Shown one piece after another: positions 32,080 to 38,286 of a stretch of 43,009 bases of DNA; the first letter of the stretch is position 1; each line of letters begins with the position of its first letter. The notes below the pieces were generated by a model. The model ran no database searches. It saw nothing but the letters and a program-made list of their open reading frames with translations, and was not told the DNA's origin. A program made the position numbers and the translations under genes. Source of the stretch: a virus. The stretch lies in the IMG/VR virus record IMGVR_UViG_3300008221_000004, positions 1 to 43,009 of that record. One strand, written 5' to 3'.

Positions 32080-32547
32080 TTAAGTTCTGTCGGAAATGGA
32101 AAGGCGAAGGCGGTTCACCATCGCGGCGTGCTTTTGCACTTCGGCAAGGAAATCACCCGGCGAAGGCGCGAACGTCCCCGGACGGCGGATGATCTTCTCG
32201 TAAGCTGCCCAGACGCTCGCCAGGGGTTCATCCTTCAGGATGCGCACCCAATCCTCAGCAACGCTGTCTGGCTGGTCGGCCTTGCCCGGATACACCGCGA
32301 GCAAACGCTGGACGATCTTCGACACCTGCACAGGCTCACCCGGCAAGGCGAGTGGCTTCAGCATCGATAGTGTAGCCCTCACCTCCTGCTCGCTCATCGT
32401 TGAACCGAGGCTCTTGCTGGGCGGAAGCTTCCTCCAGCTTTCGATCAAGCCGTTCAAAGGCGCTAAGCTTTCCGCCATTGCGGCGGGCGTGGACGGAGCC
32501 GTTACCGTCTGAACTGTTCGATCCTGTCTGGCTTGCAGTGCGGTCAT
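32080..32547 (-). CDS. Putative replicative-helicase loader (G39P/DnaI-like)
   Basis: 155 residues from ATG 32547, which has AAGGAAA at a good distance, inside the 3' end of the replication gene (212-base out-of-frame overlap). The C-terminal half reads ...VSKIVQRLLAVYP, then VAEDWVRILKDEPLASVWAAYEKIIRR and GTFAPSPGDFLAEVQKHA: the Y-P, W-x-x-x-L-x-D and F-x-P-S-P signature seen in small helicase loaders of phages. The N-terminal half is poorly conserved-looking. Pairing with a DUF1376 initiator supports a loader role, but sequence resemblance is modest. Confidence 0.65.
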   Translation of the reverse strand: MTALQARQDRTVQTVTAPSTPAAMAESLAPLNGLIESWRKLPPSKSLGSTMSEQEVRATLSMLKPLALPGEPVQVSKIVQRLLAVYPGKADQPDSVAEDWVRILKDEPLASVWAAYEKIIRRPGTFAPSPGDFLAEVQKHAAMVNRLRLSISDRT

Positions 32548-33241
32548 CGTAATTTCCTTCAAGGGTCTTCAAGAATCCGGATTTGCTGGTGAGAAAATCA
32601 AAGTCAGCCGCCCAGCCGTTCGCGCCGGTGCAGTGCGGGGAAGCGGCTGCCTTGCGCAGGACCGTCCCCCATGCATCGAGGCCATGTTCACGGATGCGGG
32701 CTTTCAGGCGGGCTTTGCGCTCTTTGGTGAAAGAGATGCCGACAGGCCAAACCTTGGACCCGTGGTCTCGCTCAAGGCGCTTGGAAACATTCACGTAAGC
32801 GTCAAACGCCGTTTCAAGCTCACCCGCGTTATCTACTACGTCAGTAGTAGATACTTCTGGTTCTGATTCTGGTTTAACGCGCGCGCTGCTTCTCGCTCGT
32901 TTTTCTACGTCACTGTTTTTATTGGGACGTGAACGATTTTCAGCCTTTTTATCTCTATATGTTCTGCGTTCTTCGACGAGATAATCTGCGCGTAAGTTGG
33001 AGATAATTCCGTTTTCACAGTGCAGCTTGCCCGCTTCGGTCAGCTCTGAAAGGATACTGTTCCACTTGCGGACAGAGCATCCGAGCATCCCTGCGATGTA
33101 CCGGGCATCGTCTGGAAGCTTGCCGTCACGCATGTAAATCATGTCGAGAACGAGCCCGTAGGCGCACTTCACCTCGAAGGACATTCCAATGGTGCCTTCA
33201 AAGAAGTCCCGCGGGAAACGCTTGTAATATGGGAGGCTCAT
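32336..33241 (-). CDS. DUF1376-type phage replication protein
   Basis: 301 residues. The first 85 residues (YYKRFPRDFFEGTIGMSFEVKCAYGLVLDMIYMRDGKLPDD... GCSVRKW) are the DUF1376 winged-helix domain of phage O-like initiators. A charged linker (about 90-140) follows, then a helical part (SFTKERKARLKARIREHGLDAWGTVLRKAAASPHCTGANGWAADFDFLTSKSGFLKTLEGNYDD) that closes many such proteins. The last ~60 residues are low-complexity and overlap the loader gene. It should bind the phage origin and recruit the helicase; an origin may lie inside this gene, as in lambda O, but I cannot see repeats that prove it. ATG 33241 overlaps the upstream stop as ATGA. Confidence 0.85.
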   Translation of the reverse strand: MSLPYYKRFPRDFFEGTIGMSFEVKCAYGLVLDMIYMRDGKLPDDARYIAGMLGCSVRKWNSILSELTEAGKLHCENGIISNLRADYLVEERRTYRDKKAENRSRPNKNSDVEKRARSSARVKPESEPEVSTTDVVDNAGELETAFDAYVNVSKRLERDHGSKVWPVGISFTKERKARLKARIREHGLDAWGTVLRKAAASPHCTGANGWAADFDFLTSKSGFLKTLEGNYDDRTASQTGSNSSDGNGSVHARRNGGKLSAFERLDRKLEEASAQQEPRFNDERAGGEGYTIDAEATRLAG

Positions 33242-33657
33242 CCCCGCCCCCTTCCCAGCTCAGCCTGCATGTCAGCGAGGGCGCGCTTTGGATTGGATGG
33301 GAGGCGTAGGTTGCTTGAATGGCGGACGCCTTCACGAAGGGGCACAGACCAATGAGGGCCAGCCAGCGTGATCGGGGCCGTCTCTCTCTGCGCCATGGCT
33401 GAAGCAATGGCTCCACGCTGGCGAGATTCCCGGTTGCCGATGGACTTAACGCGCGGGCCTGTGGTATGGTTGAACGTGACGCGGCGCTTCTTGCGGACGC
33501 GCTTTCCTCCAGGTCGACGCAGTTTGAAATCGCGGGTAATCCGAAGCACGGTCGCCTCTGAACAGCCAACATATTTGGCAATGTCCTCGACATGGACCAT
33601 CGTAAGATAGCCGTAACGGATGAACTCCCAGCGAATAAGCATTGCGAGCTTTTTCAT
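33238..33657 (-). CDS. HTH DNA-binding protein
   Basis: 139 residues from ATG 33657, which overlaps the previous stop as TGATG. Residues ~20-45 (MVHVEDIAKYVGCSEATVLRITRDFKLRRPG) form a clear helix-turn-helix, followed by very basic segments (GGKRVRKKRR). The motif ITLAGPHWSVP near residue 95 is shared with the HTH protein at 31757-32059. A regulator or replication accessory factor in the early lytic operon; target unknown. Confidence 0.75.
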   Translation of the reverse strand: MKKLAMLIRWEFIRYGYLTMVHVEDIAKYVGCSEATVLRITRDFKLRRPGGKRVRKKRRVTFNHTTGPRVKSIGNRESRQRGAIASAMAQRETAPITLAGPHWSVPLREGVRHSSNLRLPSNPKRALADMQAELGRGRG

Positions 33658-33842
33658 CAGCAATATACCCCCTTCTTGTTTTTGAATGTGGCTGGCATCT
33701 GCGCATTGCGTGCGTAGCGTTGAGCGCCAGAGCGAGCGGCCCAGCGGTCATCCATCAAATGACGATGGCACAGAGGCTCGCCGGTGATGGTCTTGGAAGG
33801 CTCTGCTGTGTGAGGGCAGTTGGGGCGGGTGCAGCGGGTCAT
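33657..33842 (-). CDS. Small zinc-binding protein
   Basis: 61 residues from ATG 33842, which overlaps the ASCH gene stop as ATGA. CTRPNCPHT then GEPLCHRHLMDDRW provides Cys-Cys-His/Cys-His ligands for one zinc. The rest is basic. Its stop shares a base with the next ATG. Likely nucleic-acid binding, no specific family. Confidence 0.68.
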   Translation of the reverse strand: MTRCTRPNCPHTAEPSKTITGEPLCHRHLMDDRWAARSGAQRYARNAQMPATFKNKKGVYC

Positions 33843-34330
33843 GAGTGGCTCCACAACGGAAGCAGCGCAGTCTCAACAGGGCGCTTGATGGTCTGGTTGG
33901 GCCATTTGACCATCCACGGCTTAGGATCCTCCAGATCGCCAGACGGCTTCCACTTGAACCACCCGAGCTGTCCCGAGGCCGCCACTGGGTCGCAGGACTG
34001 AGGTTCGCGCACAATCAGCCCTCGTGGCCCGAAAAACCACCGACTTGGATATTCACTAGTCACGTGATCAAGCCGCACAGAACCAATGACGCCGCCACGA
34101 ATCAGGCGGTCAGGACGCGGACACTCGACGCCCATAGTCGCCATGAAATCAGCAGCATGCCTATACTCGTCCTGCGTCATTCCTTTAGAGGCGTGTATGC
34201 AGAATCTGCGGCCTATGAGATTGCCTGTTCCCTGTGGGGCTTTTCTCCTGTTCTCGACATCCTTCCCTCCATGGATCAGCGCCCACGCCCAAGGCTGCCG
34301 AACGGAAATAGCAAAAATCGGGTTGCTCAC
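33839..34330 (-). CDS. ASCH-domain protein
   Basis: 163 residues. The start IFAISVRQPWAWALIHGGKDVENRR is the classic ASCH/PUA-like signature (S-x-R-Q-P-W-A, then K-x-x-E-N-R). FCIHASKGMT, GVIGSVRL and the later W-rich part also fit. ASCH domains bind RNA or modified nucleotides, and some remove N4-acetylcytidine as amidohydrolases. In phages their role is not settled. The ATG overlaps the upstream stop as ATGA; the gene is in the early lytic operon. Confidence 0.88.
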   Translation of the reverse strand: MSNPIFAISVRQPWAWALIHGGKDVENRRKAPQGTGNLIGRRFCIHASKGMTQDEYRHAADFMATMGVECPRPDRLIRGGVIGSVRLDHVTSEYPSRWFFGPRGLIVREPQSCDPVAASGQLGWFKWKPSGDLEDPKPWMVKWPNQTIKRPVETALLPLWSHS

Positions 34331-34797
34331 GCTGCTTCTCCTTGTTGTTGAGTGATTGCCAACTGGTAGACGTGGGCTTTGCCGCCCCTGTCTGTGATGG
34401 CTGTTTTCGGGCCTTTGACGAGCAGGCCGTATTGGGTCACAAGCTCCGAAAGGCGTGGCGAGATGTCATCTGTGTGCTCGTCCATCAGGAACGCGAGGCG
34501 GTCAGCGCCTTGAGGGCCATGCTGGGCGATCATGTCGAGGCACTGGACACGCAAACGGCCCGCCTTGGTCTTCATCTGCTCCGCAGCGTCCCAGCTGGCA
34601 CCACCACCCTTTGAACCGACTTCACCGCGATAAGGCCCACCAGAACGTCCAGCGCCTTGCGTGATCCGATCAAAGCAATCCCCACACACAGAGCGGAAAC
34701 GGCTGGAACGCGGGTCACGACGCTTGTTGCACTCGTAGTAGTCCACCTCTTGGCGGCACTCTGGGCAGGCCCATGGATGATCTGTCCCCCCAGCCAT
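34327..34797 (-). CDS. Zinc-finger plus winged-helix protein
   Basis: 156 residues. The N-terminal 45 residues have CPEC ... C ... CGDC cysteines that can bind zinc. Residues ~75-150 form a winged helix (MKTKAGRLRVQCLDMIAQHGPQGADRLAFLMDEHTDDISPRLSELVTQYGLLVKGPKTAITDRGGKAHVYQL). This architecture suggests a DNA-binding regulator or replication accessory protein. Start ATG 34797, stop overlaps the ASCH start. Confidence 0.75.
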   Translation of the reverse strand: MAGGTDHPWACPECRQEVDYYECNKRRDPRSSRFRSVCGDCFDRITQGAGRSGGPYRGEVGSKGGGASWDAAEQMKTKAGRLRVQCLDMIAQHGPQGADRLAFLMDEHTDDISPRLSELVTQYGLLVKGPKTAITDRGGKAHVYQLAITQQQGEAA

Positions 34798-34798
34798 G

Positions 34799-35029
34799 TC
34801 AGCGCCCCGCCGTTTCGAGAGCTTTGGTCACGCGCTCAGTCATTGAGTTCCACCAGAGGCGCGGACTAACATCCATTCGGTGGACGCGGCCCACCTCCTC
34901 CGAGATGCTGTGCAAGCAACGCGGGCAGACCATACGAACCGTGCAGACGAAATCGTTCGAATCCAGATCCTCGACAACCCAAGTCGTTGCGATCATCTTG
35001 TGCCCGACCAAGCGGCAGATAATGCCCAT
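34799..35029 (-). CDS. Small zinc-ribbon-like protein
   Basis: 76 residues from ATG 35029, which overlaps the previous TGA as TGATG. The pattern VGHKMIATTWVVEDLDSNDFVCTVRMVCPRCLHS contains a C-x-R-x-V-C-x-x-C group plus an upstream cysteine and histidine, able to hold one metal. The C-terminal part is helical (WWNSMTERVTKALETAGR). No family recognised. The stop lies one base before the next start. Confidence 0.65.
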   Translation of the reverse strand: MGIICRLVGHKMIATTWVVEDLDSNDFVCTVRMVCPRCLHSISEEVGRVHRMDVSPRLWWNSMTERVTKALETAGR

Positions 35030-35184
35030 CACGCACGCCCCCAGAACCGGAGCAACGGCCAGATTATCAGGCCCGCAGTAATCATGACGGACACAGCCAC
35101 AGAGAAGATCAGGAGGCCCTGATACCGCAGCTGGCGGCGTAGCTGCTCAGAGGGGAGCGCGAGGCGGGCGAGGCCGATCAGCAT
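35029..35184 (-). CDS. 51-residue membrane protein
   Basis: Below usual gene-calling size. ATG 35184 lies 7 bases inside the end of the upstream gene, and TGA 35029-35031 overlaps the next ATG as TGATG. Amphipathic basic start (ARLALPSEQLRRQLRY) then one hydrophobic span (QGLLIFSVAVSVMITAGLIIWPLL) and basic end. Likely an inner-membrane peptide of the early lytic operon. Function unknown. Confidence 0.6.
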   Translation of the reverse strand: MLIGLARLALPSEQLRRQLRYQGLLIFSVAVSVMITAGLIIWPLLRFWGRA

Positions 35185-35585
35185 GGCTCATCCCCCCGAT
35201 CTGCAAGATTAATGAGGCCTTCTCCGCGCTTGACCCGCTCGGCATGGTCGCATTCGGCGCACATTTGCGCACCGCCATTTTCAAGGGACCGAATACGCCT
35301 GAGCGTGTATCGTGAGCAGTCACAGCGCACCGACCACATGGAGCCGCCCGAAGCGGTCGACTTCATGTTTGAGAGGCCGAGAACGGCGAACCGCCCAAAC
35401 CTTTTGCCCGTCAGGTCGCGAAACTCTGGATGAGCCTGCGGTTTGCGCGTTGGGTGCGGGCCATCCTGCAAATACGGGTCCACAATCTCCTTACGAAAGC
35501 CTGCGGGCTCATCGCTCCCGCCCGTCACGACTGCCGCCGTTCGGTTCAGGGGAGCCGACGAAAGAATACGATCCCAGTCAGCCAT
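35178..35585 (-). CDS. Small zinc-binding protein of the phage AP2/HNH N-domain type
   Basis: 135 residues from ATG 35585, with GGAGAG before it. DLTGKRFGRFAVLGLSN followed by MWSVRCDCSRYTLRRIRSLENGGAQMCAEC matches the N-terminal zinc-binding module found in front of AP2 or HNH homing-type proteins (GxRFGRLxVL ... WxCxCDCG ... SCGC), but no nuclease domain follows. It may be a DNA-binding remnant or independent regulator. It is the first gene of the minus-strand operon after the antisense plus gene. Confidence 0.72.
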   Translation of the reverse strand: MADWDRILSSAPLNRTAAVVTGGSDEPAGFRKEIVDPYLQDGPHPTRKPQAHPEFRDLTGKRFGRFAVLGLSNMKSTASGGSMWSVRCDCSRYTLRRIRSLENGGAQMCAECDHAERVKRGEGLINLADRGDEPC

Positions 35586-35746
35586 CAGCCCGCTCTCCAA
35601 AACCCGTATTGACGGCTAAATGTGAGAGTGAGTTTCAGTGCGGAAAATTTCGCGTACCGGGGGAATGTTAACGGTTGCGTAATGTTTGCGGATACGCTTT
35701 TCTGGACGACCGCATCGGGGGATGCACGAAAGAAATGGGAGGAATT

Positions 35747-35992
35747 ATGCCGCGTTTGCCACAGTTTTTGGGGGAGGTTCCGGAGTATCGCTGGAACCAG
35801 AAGACAGAGCTTTTTGACGTGAAGCTGTACCGAACCGGAGACGATGGCCGACGTATTTACACCGAGGGCTACAGCATCCCGCCCACAACCTACCGTGCCA
35901 TCATCACCGAAATGATCGCGGCCCAGCAGGACTACTACCAGTGGCGCGAACGGCCCGATAATGTCGTGAGTTTGCGACCGGGCGGACACTAG
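35747..35992 (+). CDS. Small plus-strand gene inside the lytic operon, unknown
   Basis: 81 residues from ATG 35747, with GGAGGA at an ideal distance; an upstream ATG (35675) lacks a site. It is beta/alpha mixed (GEVPEYRWNQKTELFDVKLYR, GYSIPPTTYRAIITEMIAAQQDYYQWRERP). It runs against the flow of the minus-strand lytic transcript from the Cro promoter and overlaps the Cro stop by 4 bases. Expression could therefore compete with lytic transcription. No family recognised. Confidence 0.65.
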   Translation: MPRLPQFLGEVPEYRWNQKTELFDVKLYRTGDDGRRIYTEGYSIPPTTYRAIITEMIAAQQDYYQWRERPDNVVSLRPGGH

Positions 35993-36192
35993 GCTGCGTC
36001 CTCCAGCTTGAGGAGGATGGCGGCTTTCACAGCCCCATTCGTCGCTTCCTGTATTGCCAGCGCCGTATCACGCGAAGGCATTGACCCATTCATGATGCGC
36101 CATAGCTGCATCCGTGATATGCCCACCGTGGCGGCAAAAGCCTCCCGAGTGGTCTCCTTGGCGTCAAGCCAGCTTTCGATGGGGTGTGTCAT
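35989..36192 (-). CDS. Cro-like repressor (short HTH)
   Basis: 67 residues from ATG 36192, chosen because the -10 box TATGAT (36200-36205) puts transcription start at or next to this A; the in-frame ATGs at 36201/36204 lie within that box. HTH: REAFAATVGISRMQLWRIMNG (about 20-40). A short tail follows, with no other domain, as in Cro-type proteins. It is divergent from the CI-like gene across three operators, and leads into the lytic operon. Expected to repress the CI-like gene and start the lytic programme. No ribosome site, so leaderless translation is likely. Confidence 0.8.
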   Translation of the reverse strand: MTHPIESWLDAKETTREAFAATVGISRMQLWRIMNGSMPSRDTALAIQEATNGAVKAAILLKLEDAA

Positions 36193-36199
36193 GAAACGC

Positions 36200-36227
36200 A
36201 TCATAACACCCGGCGTTACGGGGTCAA
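36200..36227 (-). promoter_or_regulatory. Lytic (pR-like) promoter
   Basis: On the minus strand: -35 TTGACC (36222-36227), 16-base spacer, -10 TATGAT (36200-36205). The operator at 36204-36218 lies across spacer and -10, so repressor binding would block it. Start of transcription is predicted near 36192-36194, the first base of the Cro-like start codon. Both hexamers are close to the sigma-70 consensus. Confidence 0.75.
36204..36218. promoter_or_regulatory. Operator 1 (15-bp imperfect palindrome)
   Basis: TAACACCCGGCGTTA: half-sites TAACACC and TAACGCC (as reverse complement) around a central C. Five copies of the pattern TAACGCC-N-GGCGTTA occur between 36204 and 36669 and I found none in the rest of the immunity region. 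This copy covers the pR-like promoter. Confidence 0.85.
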
Positions 36228-36237
36228 GAACTTTTCG

Positions 36238-36252
36238 TAACGCCCGGTGCTA
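36238..36252. promoter_or_regulatory. Operator 2 (15 bp)
   Basis: TAACGCCCGGTGCTA, the same palindrome with one changed base in each half. It is 34 bp (centre to centre) from operator 1 and 25 bp from operator 3, next to the probable weak promoter of the CI-like gene (TATATC at 36251-36256). Confidence 0.82.
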
Positions 36253-36262
36253 TATCCCATTG

Positions 36263-36277
36263 TAACGCGTTGGGTTA
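36263..36277. promoter_or_regulatory. Operator 3 (15 bp)
   Basis: TAACGCGTTGGGTTA, most divergent in the right half. It lies closest to the CI-like start codon (ATG 36288), with no recognisable ribosome site between the two. Binding here could give negative autoregulation of the repressor, as OR3 does in lambda. Confidence 0.78.
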
Positions 36278-36287
36278 CAAGTAGATT

Positions 36288-36623
36288 ATGAGCAAAGACG
36301 ACACCCCTCCCAGCCATTACATCAAGCAATGGCGGCAGAATGCAGGGCTATCCCTCGCCAAGCTTGCTGCCCGTATGGAGACAGAACCAGGTGTCGAACT
36401 CATCAGCGCAATGAGCCTGTCCCGTATAGAAAGGGGACTCCAGCCTTACAGCGAGCCAATCCTTGAGGCGCTGGCCATTGCCCTTGCCGTCCCTAAGTGG
36501 GCGCTGATCTCGGTCAATCCTGAAGTGGATGGCGATGTTGTCGATCTGGTCGGCTACATGCGCTCTCTGAAGCGGGATCAACGCGAGCGGTCGCTCAAGC
36601 TGATACGGGCCGCAAACGAATAA
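36288..36623 (+). CDS. CI-like prophage repressor, short form
   Basis: 111 residues. XRE-type helix-turn-helix in residues ~13-60 (YIKQWRQNAGLSLAKLAARME ... MSLSRIERGLQPYSEPILEALAIAL), with an insertion between the second and third helix. The C-terminal ~45 residues are helical (VVDLVGYMRSLKRDQRERSL); there is no LexA-like peptidase domain or Ala-Gly cleavage site. It is divergent from the Cro-like gene across three operators, with two more operators after it, as cI in lambda. Expected to keep the prophage silent. Induction by RecA-type self-cleavage is not possible for this protein alone. Confidence 0.82.
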   Translation: MSKDDTPPSHYIKQWRQNAGLSLAKLAARMETEPGVELISAMSLSRIERGLQPYSEPILEALAIALAVPKWALISVNPEVDGDVVDLVGYMRSLKRDQRERSLKLIRAANE

Positions 36624-36635
36624 CGCCCAGCGTTA
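36621..36635. promoter_or_regulatory. Operator 4 (15 bp)
   Basis: TAACGCCCAGCGTTA, nearly perfect palindrome. It begins at the stop codon of the CI-like gene (TAA at 36621-36623), upstream of the pL-like promoter. With operator 5 it forms the OL-like pair. Confidence 0.83.
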
Positions 36636-36645
36636 CAAAAAGTAG

Positions 36646-36673
36646 TTGACGTCATAACGTCAGGTGTTACAGT
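36646..36673 (+). promoter_or_regulatory. Early (pL-like) promoter with operator 5
   Basis: -35 TTGACG (36646-36651), 16-base spacer, -10 TACAGT (36668-36673). The spacer is occupied by operator 5, TAACGTCAGGTGTTA (36655-36669). It should drive the plus-strand early operon (36702 onward) with a short leader, and be shut by the repressor. Position and operator overlap mirror lambda pL. Confidence 0.75.
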
Positions 36674-36679
36674 CCTCTT

Positions 36680-36704
36680 ATCGAACAAGAGGACGACACC
36701 AATG
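36680..36704 (+). repeat. Duplicated translation start region, copy 1
   Basis: A 25-base stretch ending in ATG, containing AAGAGGACGACACC as ribosome site. It is repeated perfectly at 36985-37009 before the next gene. See copy 2. Confidence 0.85.
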
Positions 36705-36977
36705 CAGACCGAAACCCCATACCAATTGATCGAGCGCCTTCTGGTGTTCCGCGACAGCGGCAAGCTGGACCGGGCCGAGCGCGATCTGCTGGCAGACGCC
36801 TGCAACATGATTTCGCGCCAGACCTACGCACTGAATAGTGCGCGCGGTTACGTGAAGCTCTGGTCGGACGACAGAGATGCGGGGTTGCTCCCTACGCCAG
36901 ACAGCCTTGCTCGGGCGGAGGGTGAAATCGATCTCGCCCTGTCCAAACCTTCGCAGGCATTCCGACACACAGCCTGA
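36702..36977 (+). CDS. First gene of the early plus-strand operon, unknown
   Basis: 91 residues, mostly helical (YQLIERLLVFRDSGKLDRAERDLLADACNMISRQTYALNS). No recognisable domain; not similar to lambda N. The start lies in a repeated 25-base initiation region. Its position after the pL-like promoter suggests an early regulator or anti-host protein. The following gene begins 30 bases after the stop. Confidence 0.7.
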   Translation: MQTETPYQLIERLLVFRDSGKLDRAERDLLADACNMISRQTYALNSARGYVKLWSDDRDAGLLPTPDSLARAEGEIDLALSKPSQAFRHTA

Positions 36978-36984
36978 TCCCATC

Positions 36985-37009
36985 ATCGAACAAGAGGACG
37001 ACACCAATG
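36985..37009 (+). repeat. Duplicated translation start region, copy 2
   Basis: Exact repeat of 36680-36704, again ending in the start codon (ATG 37007). A gene pair probably arose by duplication or by insertion of a gene between two copies of the ribosome site. Confidence 0.85.
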
Positions 37010-37306
37010 GCAAACCACATCTCATTTGACATCAGCCCGTACGAGTCTGACCTGATCGTGCAAATCTTGGATCGCTGCCCTGCGCGGCTCATCTTTGTTG
37101 ATCGCATGAGCCTGCACATGGATTTGTGCGCGACACACGCCAACGGAAACCCGATGGACTTCGCTCGCCTGCTTGCGGCCGATGATTTCAATTTCGCACA
37201 CGACATCGCGGGCATCCAGAACCACCTGAACCGCAACACTGGAAAGCTGGAGAACTTTTTCTCCCCGCGCTTTTCCGCTCGCGCCAAGAAGTCCGAGGCA
37301 GCCTAA
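37007..37306 (+). CDS. Small phage protein (DUF6900-like)
   Basis: 99 residues. The pattern MDLCATHANGNPMDFARLLAADDFNFAHDIAGIQNHLNR followed by a Phe/Arg-rich end (FSPRFSARAKK) resembles a small family common in alphaproteobacterial phages and prophages (DUF6900 as I recall; not verified). Function unknown. The stop overlaps the next start as TAATG. Confidence 0.72.
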   Translation: MANHISFDISPYESDLIVQILDRCPARLIFVDRMSLHMDLCATHANGNPMDFARLLAADDFNFAHDIAGIQNHLNRNTGKLENFFSPRFSARAKKSEAA

Positions 37307-37614
37307 TGCTCACCTCAGCTTACGACCAAAGACAGAGCCACCATCGCAAAGAGCCAAGCCAGCAAGAGCGGTTCAATGAGATTGCCGGGCCAGACCTGCG
37401 CATGTCCGTCGAGGGCCTGTTTGACTGGTTCAGCCGTCAAGAGCGCCTGCCAGAGCTTTACCCTCACCTGCAAGCCCTTTTCGAGGACATCGCTGTTGTC
37501 CCGATGGACGACCCTGACTGTGAACTGGAACCAGACGCATGGGGGATCGTCAAGGTCTACAAAATGGCTTGGGCAAAGGCCGAGGAATACGAACGGAAAG
37601 GGGAAGCGGCATGA
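37306..37614 (+). CDS. Small early protein, unknown
   Basis: 102 residues, coupled by TAATG at the start and ATGA at the end. Polar N-terminus, then GLFDWFSRQERLPELYPHLQALFEDIAVVPMDDPDCE, mostly helical and acidic. No domain recognised. Confidence 0.7.
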   Translation: MLTSAYDQRQSHHRKEPSQQERFNEIAGPDLRMSVEGLFDWFSRQERLPELYPHLQALFEDIAVVPMDDPDCELEPDAWGIVKVYKMAWAKAEEYERKGEAA

Positions 37615-37784
37615 GCGGGCACTGCGCAGACTGCGGCACACGGATCAGCGATGGATGCTGCCCCAATTGCCAAGAGGAACTGTTCATCTTCGAGACCCAG
37701 CACGACTACCTGCCGGACGATCTCTCGGATGATTTCATGAACAAGGTTTGCGAGCAAGCCGCCAATCCGAAGGAGACTGTCTGA
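37611..37784 (+). CDS. Small zinc-finger protein
   Basis: 57 residues from ATG 37611 (ATGA with previous stop). CADCGTRISDGCCPNCQEELF provides two CxxC pairs of a zinc ribbon; the second half is acidic (DYLPDDLSDDFMNKVCEQ). Similar zinc ribbons are common in early phage operons. The stop overlaps the next start as TGATG. Confidence 0.7.
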   Translation: MSGHCADCGTRISDGCCPNCQEELFIFETQHDYLPDDLSDDFMNKVCEQAANPKETV

Positions 37785-38086
37785 TGACCTTCCCCCTCTC
37801 CCACCACATATCCAAGCACCCGATGCGCTGCAAAATCCAGTCACGCGCCATAGAGGGAGCCTTCGCAGCCGAGCGGTTGGCTGATGTGAAGCAAGCCCAC
37901 TTCGCAGAGCTGGCTGACTATCAGGAGATCGAACGGATCTACTGGGAAGCAGGGCCGAACCTGAGAGCCGCCATCCATGACCATTGGGTGCAGGCCAGAG
38001 CAATCGCAAGCAAGCGGTTCAATCGTTACGACGCGGCTGTGGCTGCGGAACACATCGCCTCTGATTTGGAAAGGAAAGCGGCATGA
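37784..38086 (+). CDS. Small helical early protein, unknown
   Basis: 100 residues from ATG 37784. Basic N-terminus, then a helical body (AAERLADVKQAHFAELADYQEIERIYWEAGPNLRAAIHDHW...). No motif. Both ends are coupled to neighbours. Confidence 0.68.
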   Translation: MTFPLSHHISKHPMRCKIQSRAIEGAFAAERLADVKQAHFAELADYQEIERIYWEAGPNLRAAIHDHWVQARAIASKRFNRYDAAVAAEHIASDLERKAA

Positions 38087-38286
38087 GCGAGCGCAAGGAA
38101 ATCCACTCCGAAGACGACCGGTCCTGCTCCCCGCATGATCAATCGGCAATGAGCAACGAGGAGGCGTTTGCCAAGGACTATACACGCGAATGCGAAGTCT
38201 GCGGAGCAAAGCCTGTGGTCAACGCTGTTTGCCTCTGCGGTCCGTGTACGTGGGGCGAGAGTGAGACGGCGGGAGGAAGCTGGTAA
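38083..38286 (+). CDS. Small cysteine-rich early protein
   Basis: 67 residues. The second half has CEVCGAKPVVNAVCLCGPC, a likely zinc site with two cysteine pairs. Acidic start with no signal. Coupled by ATGA to the previous gene; the stop base is shared with the next ATG (TAATG). Confidence 0.66.
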   Translation: MSERKEIHSEDDRSCSPHDQSAMSNEEAFAKDYTRECEVCGAKPVVNAVCLCGPCTWGESETAGGSW

